Source: Sipunculus nudus
Lineage: Eukaryota > Annelida > Sipuncula > Golfingiida > Sipunculidae
Direction: 5' to 3'
Length of the DNA stretch: 64,000 bases
NCBI GenBank assembly: GCA_026874595.1
Contig: CM049310.1
Location: 17,956,058-18,020,057, forward strand
Shown here: positions 12,701 to 27,700 of the stretch, in pieces
Layout of the letters: every line of letters starts with the position of its first letter
How positions within the stretch are numbered: the stretch's first letter is position 1
The notes under the pieces: model-generated
Told to the model about the DNA's origin: nothing
Database searches by the model: none
The model's input: only the letters and a program-made list of their open reading frames with translations
Position numbers and translations under genes: made by a program

Positions 12701-15700
12701 TGTGGGAAGTTGTTTCTCAAAGAAGAAATGATCAGAGGAAACTTTTAAATACGGACGGCGGATTGAATAACGGAACCGAGTTTTCATCTTACTTTGGCCA
12801 TGTATATATTGGGACAGAATAGTAACATTGAAAATTTACCCAGATCTATATTTAACATCAGCATCCGCTCTCTTGCGAAATGTAGGCGAAGCGTAATGCT
12901 GAAGTAGAGTTTCATGATTTAACATATTCAGGGAAAAGGGCATTAAATTTGTACCTAGTGGGAAGACTGACTGGGCTCAACAGGTATATATGCAAGATAC
13001 TCTCTGGTTCAATATGCTCTGATTAAGCGAATTTAAATGACACGATTTGACATAAGTAACAAAACGGAAATAAATCAGTTGTGGCATACACTCTTTTTTT
13101 TTTTTTTTTGCTAAAATATTGACAAGGGCCAGGATTAAATCCTAAAACAAAATATGTCACAACCAGCGCTATAATGTCAGATACTAATTTTGTTGACACA
13201 ATCAAGTGGTTAACTTCCCACACGATGACAGTGCTTTTGGCCACCTATATGGATAATGGATTAGAAATTCTGTAAGACATTATAGGCGAGATCACCAAAA
13301 TTAACACCCTATCTAACTTAGGGAAAAAAACTTTGGAACACAATCCTTATATATACTTTTATTCCCCAAGCACAAATCCTCGGAGTGTTTGATCCTGCGA
13401 TATGTCCAGCAGTGTTGGTAATACATGTACTATATTTGTGTTGTGCTCCTCAGATTTCAATGAGACCGGGGTTTCTCCTTGTGCTTCATTTAAAGTGATT
13501 AATATTTTTGACGGCTTGTTTTATCTTTCCATATATTTCATGAATGAAACGCATAATTACTAGATGAAAATATTTGTGAAAATTAACATTATTTGATATC
13601 TGTGTTATTTTATTTTGTTAAGTCCGCAACTTCGTTACTTTCACGTTCAAGTATGCACGATTTTGTATAAGTCGAAAAATAAATTGTATCTAGCTGTTGA
13701 TTTCTAACTGCATTGTTTTGATAAAAAAAACTTGGATGATCCTGCGGACTGCATGCCAATAATGCACGTCCGAATTGACCCCGAGTGGCTTCTCAAATAT
13801 TTCCTGTCAGAATTCATTAGAGGAGGGAGGAAGGCCGAGGTGTATCCTTTTCACTTGAACAGACACCCCAGCAAAGCTCGGTTCCACTTGGGCGTCTGTT
13901 ATCTGAGCGTTTCCGTGATTTATACCGGTTTGATGTCGGTGCATGGACCGTTCATCCTCCCCGGCAGCGCCTGGTTTCCCTGTCTCACGTCGAGACCTGT
14001 CTTAGGCCCCATGAAACATCATTAGTCAGACCGTCCGGACATGTTACAGAGGAACCTGATAATTATTGGTAAAAAAATGGGGTTACTTTAAACGAAATAT
14101 ACAGCATACGGAAGAGGGCTTCCCGTTTGGTCATAGTCTTGTTTTAATAATAATTAATGATAATAATCGTGCATTTAAATAGCGCCATACTAAAACATAC
14201 AAAAGCTCATGGCGCTTTACAATAAAAATCGGGTAAAACCTTGATAATCCTATGAAAATTGGGCTAGTAATTAGATGTACGCATTTACAACTATATATCT
14301 TTATCTGTAAATTAAAACATTCCTTAAATATCAATTTTACCAATACGTGTAAATGACTATATAACTACACAAGATGTGATGGAACATATCACAGTCAAAA
14401 AGCTCTCTTAAAACGAAACGGCTTTAGCATCTTCTTCAAGAAATTTCAATCTGTGTGAAATGTGAACGCATTCTATCCCATCGAGTGAACTGTGTCTTAA
14501 AGCTTTATCCCCTTTGTACATCAGCCATAGTACACTAGCCTGTTTTTTATGACTTTCAGTGTATGCTTGCCCCAGATATAATTTGGCTCGAATTGTATAC
14601 AGGAAAAGTGAGTGATACAATAAAACGTGAGTTTGCGTGTATGTATGTGTGCGAGGGGTTGAGAAAATAGATTGTGAATGAAATCAGAGATAAGAGTGCA
14701 CACAGGGAAAAATCTGTATAACACACATACACACACGCACCATTTTGTCTTTTCTTACAATATTAATATCTGTCTACCACGTTTTATTAAATCCTTGTAT
14801 ATTTTTTACATATATAACTGTTGTATCCTGTGATGCTCTGTTTAAGTTCACATTAAAACTTGTATAGTGTGAACAAGAAATATACTGCTTTCTGATTATG
14901 CATCCTGCTCGTTTCAATGTCCTTATACAATTTAGTTTTATATCTTTCAGAGTACATGCACCATGGGCCCGACAGTGAAATGTACGTCCGATTCCGAAAG
15001 GGGGATCCAGCGCCGGTGAAAAATTGTGAATGCGAGGACCGTGTACAGACTCTCAAGTTTCCAAGTGTCCAAGGAGATGACTTGTTGTCGTCCAAAAATA
15101 AATTAGATGTAAAAACCAAAGAAAATATAAGACTTGAATCGCAACCAAATCCTTTGATGGACGGGAAGAAAAAGCTAGCATCAGGGCCAAGCCTCGTTTG
15201 TGGCGTGATTACGTCACCCGAAAACTGGCTGACCAGGGCACGTGCCATTGAGTACACCTGGGCCCCGAGATGTGACGCTCATTACTACTACTACTCAAAC
15301 AGTTCTAAATTTATATTGGAAGGAGCTGTCCCCGTAAATGTCAAAGAAGGACGAGATTGGCTCACCGGAAAGAGTCAAGCTTTCTTCCGGCATGCGTACA
15401 AAGCCCACGGAGATAAAATAGACTGGTACCTCAAAGCAGATGACGACAGCTTTATCATTGTTGAAAATGTCAAGTATATTTTGGCATTTTTGGACCCCAG
15501 TAAACCGTATTACTTAGGGGAAATGCTCGTCAACAGCCGGATCCCAGGGTACAGGTATTACAACAGCGGCGGGGCCGGGTGAGTATATATGTATAGTGCA
15601 TAACATAAACCCCAAGAGAACATTGGAAATGTCCCGTAAGAGTCTCATGTATATGTTTTTGCCATAAGTGTAGGATATAACTTGGATTATTCCTGTCTCC

Positions 15701-18700
15701 GTTTATAGACAGCGTGACATATAATGGCTTTATAGAAACGAATTTGTTTTTTTTTTTTTTTGCCTTTTGAGTATATTCTGCATGATTCGAAGGTTGGTGT
15801 TCTGCACGGGTATGGACTTTTGCATGCGGTAAAACACGTACTTGGGGAAAACTTAATAATTTTGACTTTGATATGATTCTAAGCGCATCTAGAATGTAAG
15901 ATGCTCCTTGACCCGTGTCCTCCACAGAGTATCATTGGAATCCTATCAGTGGTTTATGGTTCAGCTGACTTTCAGTCAAGGTGAGCTGTATAGCGATCAA
16001 CCTTTGTCCGCCCATCTTTCAGTCTGTCCATCCGTCTGTTTGTTACCCAGGCACAAATCGCAACCGCTGGACCTAGCGTGTTCATCAGTTGCTGCAGACT
16101 GTTGGCGCCACCTGAATTTTTTTTAACTTTAACGCATTTGTCACTTTTCTGGGGCTTTCAAAGATGTCGTCATCTGTAAACAAGACACTAATTGTAACCA
16201 TTGGACCTATATATAGAATCTTCAAACTTGATATCCATGGAGTTCCATAAAAAATCTCCATGGAAACCTGAAATAAGGTCTCTGTTTAATCTTATTCTCT
16301 AAGCTATGGGGATCCTTAATACCCCCCAGAATAATTAAAAATTTGATACAAACGCCTTATATTGGAATAATAATGCATGGATCACCATTATTGTTTGCAT
16401 GCATATTGATCTAGAGTGTTTCATCAGTTCCTACAGACTGGTGGCACCACCTGTATTTTTCGAATTTTTGCAAATTTTTATCTCTCTTTTGAGACCTCGT
16501 GATTCAAAGAAGCTTCTATTAACACGGCACAAATTTAACCATTGAACCTAGAAACTTCATACTGCACATCCAGAAAGGTCCTAGGAAAATCTTCTTGGAA
16601 ACCTTAAATTGGTCATGGTAACCTATATTTGGCAAGCTACATTCTGAAAACATGATTTTGAGCACCCAGTCAGTCCGACGGGGCAAAAATTGTATCTGCT
16701 AGGCCTAGAATCTACTAATGTTACACCCAGCGTGGTTCATAAAAAAACTCCTTGGAAACCTGAATTGCATGCTACCGATCAAAACATCTTTGGCAATCTC
16801 CATATTTCTGAAATTAGGTCAGAGTGACTTATATTACTGGCCAAAACATTTTAAACACCCAGTGAGACAGGGTACAAAACCTTACTGGACCTATAATCTT
16901 TACACCCATGGATGTCCTTCAAAAAATCGCATGATCATTTTTTGCTCAGCTGAATGCAAAAAAAGAAGGCGAGAACATTGTTATTAAATATATCATATAT
17001 TCTTAGTACTGTCCTAGTATGACTATTATTAAGAATTTTTTTAGCGCAGCTGACTGTAAGTCACTTGAGGTATAGATTACTGCGACCTATATCTTCGAAG
17101 TTGTGGGGTTTGTATGTACCCCCGGAATGGTAAAAAATGTGATACAAAACCTCCAATATCTTTTTTAAATAATGTATGGATTGTCATGAATCTTGCCTTG
17201 AATATTGACCATGACTAGTTTTTTCAGATCCTGAAAAGTGATGGCACCACCTGTATATTTCCTAATTTAACCAATTTTTTTTGGCGAACCTGTGAGCTTA
17301 TGCGATGGTGTGGCGGCATCCGTCGTCTGTCGTCCGGCGTCTGTCGTCCGTCGTCTGGACGTTAACCCATACTATCTTTAAAACAGCAAGAGTTAGCATC
17401 AGAAATTTTATGCAAAAAATTAGTCATCTAAAAAACTCTATCGGATTTTGCTTATTTTTTGGCTAACTGCATTTTCTTAGATTTTATAGGGAAAAAGCTA
17501 AAAAAGCTTTTTTTTGGCCGAGTTACAGCTAGTTGAACTTATTCATCTGTCCAAAATTACAGTCTTAGAAACGGCTGGAGCTATCATCACCAAATTTATG
17601 CAAATGTTGGTCACATGAGTCATATCTGATATTGAGGTATTGGTGGCGCCACCTGCATCGGCCTTTTTTGTACGGGCGTCATCAGTGCCTGTTTCATACT
17701 GACAGCTACAAAAAAAAGTCTTCTCTGAAACCATATGTCCAAATTGTTTAATATCGCACAGAAATGATCCTAGGGTAATGCTTTCTGAAGTTTGTTCAAA
17801 TGGTCTCAGTTCAGTGATTTTTGCTTAGTTATGGGAAGCTGAATTTAGTCATATGCCATAACAGCCCATTTTAGCTCAGTCATTGAATCATTTTACCATA
17901 TATGTTAGCTGTGTGAAGCAGTTACATCTAGCCTGGAACCAGATTCTCAGCATCCGATACATCATGCCTGCAGACATTTATTTTTCAGGTTATCTTTGGT
18001 TAATATCAGACATGGGGTAATAGTAATAAGTAATAGTAATAGTAATAGACTATTACAGCTTTTTCCATGTAATAGTAATAGTAATAGTAATAGACTCAAA
18101 AATTTTAGCTGTAATAGTAATAGTAATAGAAACAGAAGGCAAAGTAATAGAGTAATACATATTGACTTTCTATTACTTCCTGTGAGCCCCTTGATCATGA
18201 AGCATATCAGCAAATAATGCTGAACACACTCAATTCTTGTCCAGCAATTGCCCAGGAAGTGCCTATTGTTGAGGCAAGCATGGGCCAGCTGCCACACTGC
18301 TGGTGACCACTGGTGCTAATTACATAAGAGTACTGGACAGAGCAGGTCACAGCCAAATAGGTAACCTAGCACAATCTGACTTTTGATTAGTAAACCATGG
18401 ATAAACAGAGGCATGTTTGATGTTATGAGACAGATAAATTGTGTATTATTATATTGACATGTACATCTTATCTCACATCCATCAATCCATATGCATATTC
18501 TGAAATGTACCTAGATTTATTTTCACAAGCCAGTTTGCATTTTAATCATACAGACTGCAATAACACACATTTAAGAAAAATAGAATATGGAACCAGATGT
18601 AGTGGCAGTGCAGTCCCAAAATGTTCATGATAAGCTTATGGTGTTTTCACTACCCATAACGTATGGAAGCCTACAATGCTATATAAACTCATACCAGTAC

Positions 18701-21700
18701 TACAATCACTTTGATAAAGTCATACTGCAGGCACATGTATTATCAATTTATTTATATAAATATTCTTTTAAAATAATTTTTTTAATACTTGTCTGTTATT
18801 TCATAGTACCAATTTTGCAGACCTTCATTCAGTATCTAAAATTATGTTAATTTATATTTTGAAAATTAAATGAACAATTTTTTTTAAGATATTAATGTAT
18901 TTGATTATATAATATGAGAATATAAGTAACTGTTAATATTTTATTATTTAATATCTCAAATTTTGATATCAAATAATTAGATCCTGTTATGTACAAAATT
19001 TAAAGTATAAGATTGTTGAATACAAAATTAATTGTGAAAGTGATTTAAAAAATATTTAGTTGTTTGTAAAATTGATATAAGTTTAAATCACTCTCCATAT
19101 TCCTAAATTATCCTATGCTGGTTTTGCTGCAATGAAGAAGGGCATGCCTGAAGAATAAAAGCCATGCATGCTACCATTATTGTAAAGTTTACCACCTCTC
19201 TGTTCACTCTCAAGATGTACTATGTGATAAAATTAAACATGGCATCATATTCAAATGAACATACTGTGGTTGCCTTTTTGTTCGCGAGGGTATTAATTTC
19301 GCGATATTCGCGAATGGGAAATAATCGCGAAAATGAAACCCTCGGGAATAATTGGCCAATGGATTACGTCCTTCTTATTTAATGTAGCCAATATTTGTAT
19401 GGGAATAGATTAGAACAATGAGAATTGTTATAATAAGTTACATCCATGCAGGTATAGGGAAAACGTTCCCCTTAATTTGAACTTAACTACCTGTGCTTTG
19501 TGTTTGGGCCCATCGTTATATGAGAAAAATATCACAAACTCATGACTTATTCTCATTTAATAACTCACATAGGTATGGCTTTACCAAATATTTTGGTTCT
19601 GGTGAGATCGCGAAAATGAAACCCTCGCGAAACATTAAAAATCGAAAAATCGCGAAATTTCAGCCTCGCGAATATGAAGCCAACCACAGTATATACACTT
19701 GAGAAGATGGAGTACTTTTATCTCCAGTTTAGAATCTGTCCAGAATCTTTATGTAAACAGTAGAAACAGGACACAGCCCTACCAAAATTCCTCTCCTGAC
19801 ACATACATAAAGGACTAAATTGTCAGCTTTGATACTAAATATTAATATGACATAATCATGAATAATTCCTTTGGAGACCATTTTTTAGTTACAGTGAAAA
19901 CTTTATTTATTAATTATGCGAAAGAAGATTAAATCTTAACAGAAGTATGTACTATAAAATAAATTTATGTGAAATATATATGAAAATAATAAAAAATGTA
20001 CAAGTATGCATATAATTATAAATCAATATTTTACATATGCCAGGGTCTTTACGATGGGTTGCTTTTAAATTACATGTATTCAAGAGTTCATACAATTATC
20101 TTATAATTTCGACTTGAAACGCCCCAATAATCACTGAGGTTTCAAAATATATATATATCAGTTTATGTAATAGTAATAGTAATAGTAATAGATACCCCAG
20201 TAATAGTAATAGTAATAGAAGATAAAATGTGGTAATAGTAATAGTAATAGTAATATCAGAAATTGAAAGTAATAGTAATAGTAATAGTAATAGAACAACT
20301 GTAATAGACCCCATGTCTGGTTAATATTGATGAGAATGTTTTTTTAAAAACGTTTAAAAAATGTAGATTTATGATTTTAGATATTCCTCATGCCAGGCAA
20401 TGTTTACAATCACAGGTATATGTTAACCTATACTATTTCGAAAACGACTGGAGCTAGCATCATGAAATTTAATGCAAAAAATTAGCCATCTGAAAAAATC
20501 TGCTTTTTCTCAGATTTTATAGAAAAAAGCTAAAAAAAAACCCTTAAAAATCTTCTCCTTCGAAACGGTCAAGCCAATTTGTGCAATATATCACAGAAGT
20601 AATCTTTTATACCATCTCTCTCAAGTTTGTTCAAATGGTTCAAGTACGGTGAATTTTGGCCGAATTACAGGAAGTTGAACTTAGTCATCTGTCCAAAAAA
20701 GCATACTAAAATGACAATCTCAGAAACAGCCAGAGCTATCATCACCAAATTTTATGCCAGTGTTGGTCACATGAGTCATATATGAAATTCAGGTATTGGT
20801 GACACCATGCACCTGCATTGACCTTTTTTTGTACGGGGGTCATTGGTCATCTGTATATTAACCCATAATTTCTCAGGAATAGCAGGAGCTACCATCCCCA
20901 GATTTATGCAATACTCTGTCACATATTAAATGTTGAGGGATTCAGCTTTTTTTTTTGCTATCAGCATTTACTTAAATTTTATAGGGGAAAAGCTGAATAA
21001 CCTTTAAAAGTCTTCTTGTAAACGGTCCAGCCAAATTGTTAAATATTTTACAGAAATGATCCCAGAGGCAAGCCCTCTCAAGTTTGTTCAAATGGTTTGC
21101 ATTTGATGAAATTAAGTGGAGTTAAACAAATTTTAACAGTCATTTGGCCAAGTAAGCATACTGACATAGTTATCTCAGGAATGACTGGAGCTAGCATTAC
21201 CAAGTATTGTGCAAATGTTGGTCACATGACTCATATTTGAAGTTGCAGATTTTGTGGTGCCACCTACATTGACCTGTTTTTTATGGGCAAAACCTCATAA
21301 TTTTAGCCTCTTTCAGCTTAAAATGTTCATGAGGAAACTGTCAAGTTGAATCGTTCAATTTTCCAAAAGAATTATCCTAGGAGATGGTACTTTCAATCAT
21401 ATCAGAAAAGCTTAAGTTAGTCTTATGGCCATTATTATGTTTAACTCAAACTGAGGACTGCAAAACTGTTCTTCTACAAAATTATTGTTTCAATTATAAC
21501 TTCTGTAACATGGCACAAAATTATTCTTAAGTTGCCTTTGTTCAAGTTTACTTGAATGATTTTGGCAGAGTTATTGAACCTTTAACAATGAAAGAACTGC
21601 ACCTTTTATTTTTCTAGATATTTTGATAACAAGTTTATGAATATTTCAGCTTGAATTCTTTACACCGGATGATTGGCGACCTGATGAAAAAGGTCCGATC

Positions 21701-24700
21701 AAATTTGCACTTCTGCAAATGTCTTTCATTTATCTTCCTTATATATATATTGTATACTCAGACGACGTCAGGGGGCTACTATGGTTTTTGCAGGGTCCGG
21801 CCGATCGAGATAACTCCAAAAATGTTTCACTCATCTTTACCAAACTTTACATGTGCATAGGTTTGAGTGAGAGGACGAAGCCTGTAATAAATGAGTTAAT
21901 GATCTTTTCTAGGAGAGTGACCTTGTCGAAAAGCACACCAAATCTTAATATCTCAAGAAAGATCGCATGGATTTATCCCCAAAATCAGATACACCAAAGA
22001 TCTTGGATAGCTTTTGTCTTGTACGGTAGACTGGTGGCGCCACGTATTACCCATTTCTTAATTTCGTGCATGTTAAAATCCCATTAATGCCACTCTACAG
22101 TAAAGGGAGCTTTATAAATAAAAAAACTACCTACAGATTCCTTTCATATTTTGCACATGCATATACAAGGGTTAAAAGATGAAGTCTTTTTAAATTGGGC
22201 TCATGACCGTCACTATGAGATTGGCCTTGACATTGAATATATCCATATTTGGTAAAACAAAAACATTTTTTCTCAAATGATTAGACGTATATTTAAGAAA
22301 ATCAAAATTAAAGATATCAGATGGCATGTGGTAGATTAAGTAAGAAAACTAGTTACCTTGGCTTTGGTTTTCAAGGTTACATCAGGCGAAATATAGGATT
22401 TTTGTGAACCCCATAACTTTTGCAGTACTACATTTTATTTCTCTTAATTTGACACCCAAATTCTTGCTACAGATCTTGGATAATCTGAAACTGGTGATCT
22501 TTATTTTAGACGTCAAATGGAATCATCGAAAACATTGGATTTTTTAACCCATAACTATTGAAGTACTAGATGTTTTTAAACAAATTTTTATATATATATT
22601 TTTTCAACCAAGTTGTAGGATATGTTAAAAAATTGGTGACCTTGACTCTGGTGGCCTTGAGCCTGTAAAGTGTCAGTATAAGCTACAGAAGAAGGCAGCC
22701 GATTTTAAAGGTATGCTCAATGTCTAGGGATACTGCGGCATCTCCGATGCAAGAAATTTCGAGTTTATATATATTTATATGTGAGATAAAAAGAGAGATG
22801 TTAATTATGTTACACAAGCACATTGTCATACCACATGAAACCCATATCATTTACATTTATTTTGTTGCTGTTTTGTACGAACCAGGCGTGAGACAGGTTT
22901 TATAGAGTACACATTGTTTCGATACATGTTGCAGGTATGTATTAAGCAGGGAGGCAGTCCGACGACTGGTAGAGTATGGCCCGCTGACAGGCTGGTGTCC
23001 AAAACAGGGCAGCTACGAGGACATCGATATAGGTAATTAAATTACAGATTAAAAAATACAAGGATTTATATATATATCAATTATAAAATTTATCTACTAA
23101 AGTTCGTGCACATATGCTACCAAAGCGTTCTCTTGCGTCTTGCAAATATTTCCTTACAGGCCTTTGCAAAACAAAACATTTCCGTTTGCGTCTTATTTTA
23201 CTGTAGGTTCCCCGATTCATAAAAATGTCCATACATGTTAATAATCTATCTGTTTACTTATTTTCAAATGTGAACGACTTTTCGTTTCAATTTTTAGGTA
23301 TATAGTGATGCTAAGTGTTAATCTGATGCCACAAAAAATGTCATACTTAAAAGATATTAGACTTTACGTTATGAATATTATTGGGACCGAAAAAAGTACC
23401 GTAATTTGTAAAGGCGCATCAAAGAAGTTTTGCAGATTTTCTCTAGAATCTGGACAAAACGCTGACGAAACCCCAAACAATGTCCAAAAGACGTAACAGC
23501 TGAACCTTGTGATCGATCAGGTGACGAGTCCTTTATCCAAAAAGAATATAGTTCAAATATTCTGAACAACAAGCCAAGTCGTTTTGAATAGATGAACAAA
23601 CCTTGATTGTCATGTATTAAAAAACGAGCACGTGTATCAGGATGTGCTCTTCATTACATTCTAGAAAATAACTTAAAGGTGCGGTTTGCTCCTAAAGGTC
23701 AGAAAACATGGAATAAATATGGGAGTGTTATATGTGAGTGTATTAATGTTATTTCAGGTACGATGGTAGAGAGAAGTAACACTAAAATTGTTCTGTAGCA
23801 ATCAAATGCGTAAAGTGAATGGGAATTCCCGTACAGGAGTCCTACTGTGGTTCCCGTATCAGTATGTTGATAATTTGTTATTGAGAACCGTCACGTGTTC
23901 TTAAGGTTTCATAATATGCAAAATCCACAATATCTAAAATCAGTCCAAGCGCCGTTTTAAAACTCATATTAGACCCTAAATTATGTATTATTTTAAACCT
24001 GTTACGGTGTACTTTCTTGTGTATTGTTTAAGTATACCGCCTAAGAGGGGAGAAATATAGTGATTAGTCTGCCGTTGTCGGCGTCATCGTCGTCCGTTGT
24101 CGTCTGTCTTATATCTTGTGACCGTGATAACTTTTGAACGACTCGGCATATTTTCATGAAATTTGAATCGCGTTCGGAAAAACAATGGTGACCATGACCT
24201 TCATCATTAAGGTAAAATATCGAAATAAAAATTTTGTGAACACAATCACTTTTGAAGTATCGCATATTTTTTCTCCAATTTGAAACAAAAATTTGTTCTT
24301 TGACGAGTTCGGAAACTGATAAACTTTACCTTAATCTTCGAGGTCAATCACCCAGAATAGAAATTATGTGTGAACGCTTTAACTTTTGAACCACTCAGTG
24401 TATTTTCACGAACTTCGACCCTATAAATGTTTCTACCAAAATCTCGGAAGTTTCGAAAATTGGTGACCTTGACGTTCATCTTCAGGGTCAAATATCCGGT
24501 AAAGAATTTATTTGCGAATATTGTGACTTTTGAAGAAAACCCCTATCTCCTCAAGTTTGGGGACGGGAGGCCCGTAGGGAGGGGAGACTTGATTCTGTTT
24601 TGCAAGCAACATCATTCTATTTTTTTTTTGTTAATTTTAACATGATATTTTAACATATTTAAAAAATTTAAATCTGTAAAATTTACGCTCTTTAAATACC

Positions 24701-27700
24701 CAGTTATACCAAGCCACTTTTTAGTGGGTTAATATTAAACAGATTCACCAATCTCAACCCCCCCCCCTTTTTTTAGCTCAGCTGACTATAAGTCATCTGA
24801 GCTATAGTCGTGGTCCATTGTCCGTCGTCCGTCCGTCTGTCTGTCTGTCCGTCCGTCCGTCCGGATGTCCGTCCGTAAGACTGGCACGTTTTGACACCGT
24901 TGGACCTACGAATCTGAAATTCGGCATACAGTTAGATGTCCCCAAAATCTCCTACCATGCCAAAAATTGCGTCAATAGGATTTCCTTCCTTCGAGATATT
25001 AAGGAAAAACCTCAATTTTTTATTAGAAATCTTATTTTCACACTTCAGGACTGCCTTATATCAAAACCACTCATCTGGTTTTCTTCATATTTACCATAAA
25101 TATTCCTCTATATAGTTTCTATGTACATGCCAGATATTAAGTCAGTATTATATAATTTAAAAAAGTTATGGGCCCAAACATAATGGACTTTGTAAAAAAA
25201 TCAAGGAAGATATTTGGTCACTTAAGACCAAAAGTGTTAAAGGTAGGGACTTTTTTCCAGTTATACAACTTTAATTAATCAAAATTTAATTGTATACCAA
25301 AAATTAGATCAAAATCTGTTAAATTTTTTTAAAATATTGGCAAAAATATAAAATTGGTACCTTAAATTTTGCCCAACTTTGGCCACGGCACGTTTTTTTC
25401 CTGTAAGTACTGTGGATTTAATTTTCACAGCATGTATACATATGGATTTAATCTGTTAAAATCTGAAATTTGAAAATAAAAGCTGCACAATTAGGCTAGT
25501 AATTGAATTTTTTTGGAGGCTCTTGTTGTATTCCCTTACAGTGTCAAGCAGTCCACTTTGATGACTGTAGGTCATTCAGTGCACATCTCTATGCTCCCCA
25601 AGCTGTTGGCATAATTTTAGATGTCCCCAAAATCTCCTACCATACCGAAAATTGGGTCATTAGGACTTCGTTCCTTCGAGATATTAAGGAAAAAAACTCC
25701 GTTTTCCATTAAAAAAAGCCATTGTTACACTTCAAGGCTGCCTAATATCAAAACCACTGATCTGTTTTTGATCGTATTTAGTATTCACATTCTTTCATAC
25801 ATTTTCTATGAACATACCAAAAATTAGGTCAGTATTGGGTATTATTTTGAAGTTATGGACCAAAACATAATGCAATTTTTAAAAAAAATCAGGAAATATA
25901 TTTACTCACCTAACATGAGAATTGCTGAACCTAGAGACTTTTTTTCAGGAATATAACTTTATTTAATCAAGATTCAATTGTTTACCCAAAATTAGATCTG
26001 AATTTTGCAAATTTTTCTAGTTATTAGCATAAATAAAAAATCAATACCTTAAATTTGTCCAACTTTGGCACTGTTGATTTAATTTTCACAGCATATATAC
26101 ATAAGTATTTAATCTTTTAAAATCTGAAATTTCAAAGAATAGCTTTTATTCATGTTTTCATACACCATGTCAAGTGTTGTTTACATCTAGCCCACCTAGT
26201 ACTACAGCCTTCACTTGCATTATGTAACCTACCCTAGGCAGCTTGCCTTGGGTCAGCTTGGCCACTACCAGCAGGCTTCCCCTCTGCCCTGCACTCCCCC
26301 CCCCCCCCCAGATGGTGCATAAACTAGATGAATGTTATTATTTTCTGCATTTGATTCATTCTTATTCTAGGCTATGCTACATTTTAGATTTTGTATTGTA
26401 CCACCAGGGTTACAATGATTAAAGTGTATATTTAATTGTGTCCACAAAGTGGTGTATTGCTATGAAAGTGTGGATGTTCATGAGATAAGTAATTCCTTAC
26501 TTCAGAGGAGTAATAACTTCACCAGGTGTGAAATTGACTTTTAATTCCAGTAATAAATTAAAACTGGGATAGTAATTAGCACAATGATATTGTTTTTCCC
26601 TCATTCAACCAACAGTGTGTATACTTTATTTGAAAAGATGTTTTATTTTATCAAATTTACTGAATCTTTATTTTATTTTGGTGAATAAAATTAAGCATGT
26701 ACTGAAAACTCCAATGTGCAAAACTTTTTAATAGTGATTCAAGGAATATTCTTGTAGATGCCATGTTGTGGCATTATTTTCTTTTAAATTCAGTTTAAAC
26801 ATTTATGATTTAAGAATAATAAAATATATGTGTATGCATAATATGAGCTAATATGAGCTACACTCTGGATATATGATGATTGCAACTTTTGCAACAATTC
26901 TAATATTTTAACTTATAGTTTCAGTTTTCTACTCTGTGTATATAATGATTGCAACTTTTGCAACAATTCTAATATTTTAACTTATATTTTCAGGTTTTTT
27001 TATAAAAAATTTATAAAACCTGTAAATAAAAAAATGATTCAGATAAAAACCTCTTAATGGAAAAAGTGGATATGCTTAAAAAAATAGGATTATATATAAA
27101 CTTAAATGCATTATTCCCTTGAAAGTGAAATAAAGGTATTAGTCCATTCTGTCCACTTGCCTGTCCATCTGTAAATTTTCATATGCATCACAGTATCTCA
27201 AAATTTTTACTGTTTTTCTTCATGACAGTCTTGTCAGAGTATTAGTTTGCAATCATATATTTAGAACTTTACTATAACCAAGTAGGAGGGCCCCATTCCT
27301 CTTAGCTTTTCATATTCTTATATAAATGGAAACCATTACAATAGAATATTTCTACATCCGCCTTCGTGCTGCCCTCACTTTTCCCTTCTCCGAACCCCAT
27401 CCCAAAGTCAGCCTCAGTAAGCAAGAACAAGATGAATCAGATATATTCATACTTTAATATTTTGTATAACTATTCGTCCATAGGTACCTATGTACATGCC
27501 AGAAATTATGTCAATATTGTGTAATATGTAGACATAGTGGGCATCACAATAATGTACCTTGTCAAGACTAAAGAGATATTGTACAGTCACAAATTCATAA
27601 GTCACTTCATCAGCATAGTTAATCATAACATGATATCTGTCAAATTGAAAGCTTGCAGACTACCATACACTTTAGATCCTTCAACAAATAGCCTTATCAT

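Larger units (their letters stand above)
795..14950 (+). other. C1GALT1-like intron 1
   Basis: A 14.2-kb intron holding a degraded hAT-like segment, several non-coding repeat families, SINE fragments, a CpG-rich TCGTA island and a GC-rich open frame, all listed separately. Stretches 2010-3790, 5150-7125, 9530-10427 and 12313-13730 are AT-rich unique-looking DNA in which I see no gene. Within 5150-7530 are short exact direct repeats: 16 nt at 6411 and 6943, and 21 nt at 6740 and 7502. Confidence 0.8.
15579..22934 (+). other. C1GALT1-like intron 2
   Basis: A 7.4-kb intron made almost wholly of repeats (families B, C and I, and a TIR-bounded insertion), listed separately. 15579-15955 is unique-looking, with a T14-type run near 15747. 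Confidence 0.85.

Noticed and set aside
17962-18297. Leu-rich minus-strand frame (and a similar one at 20096-20314)
   Set aside because: A translation of (TAATAG)n arrays.
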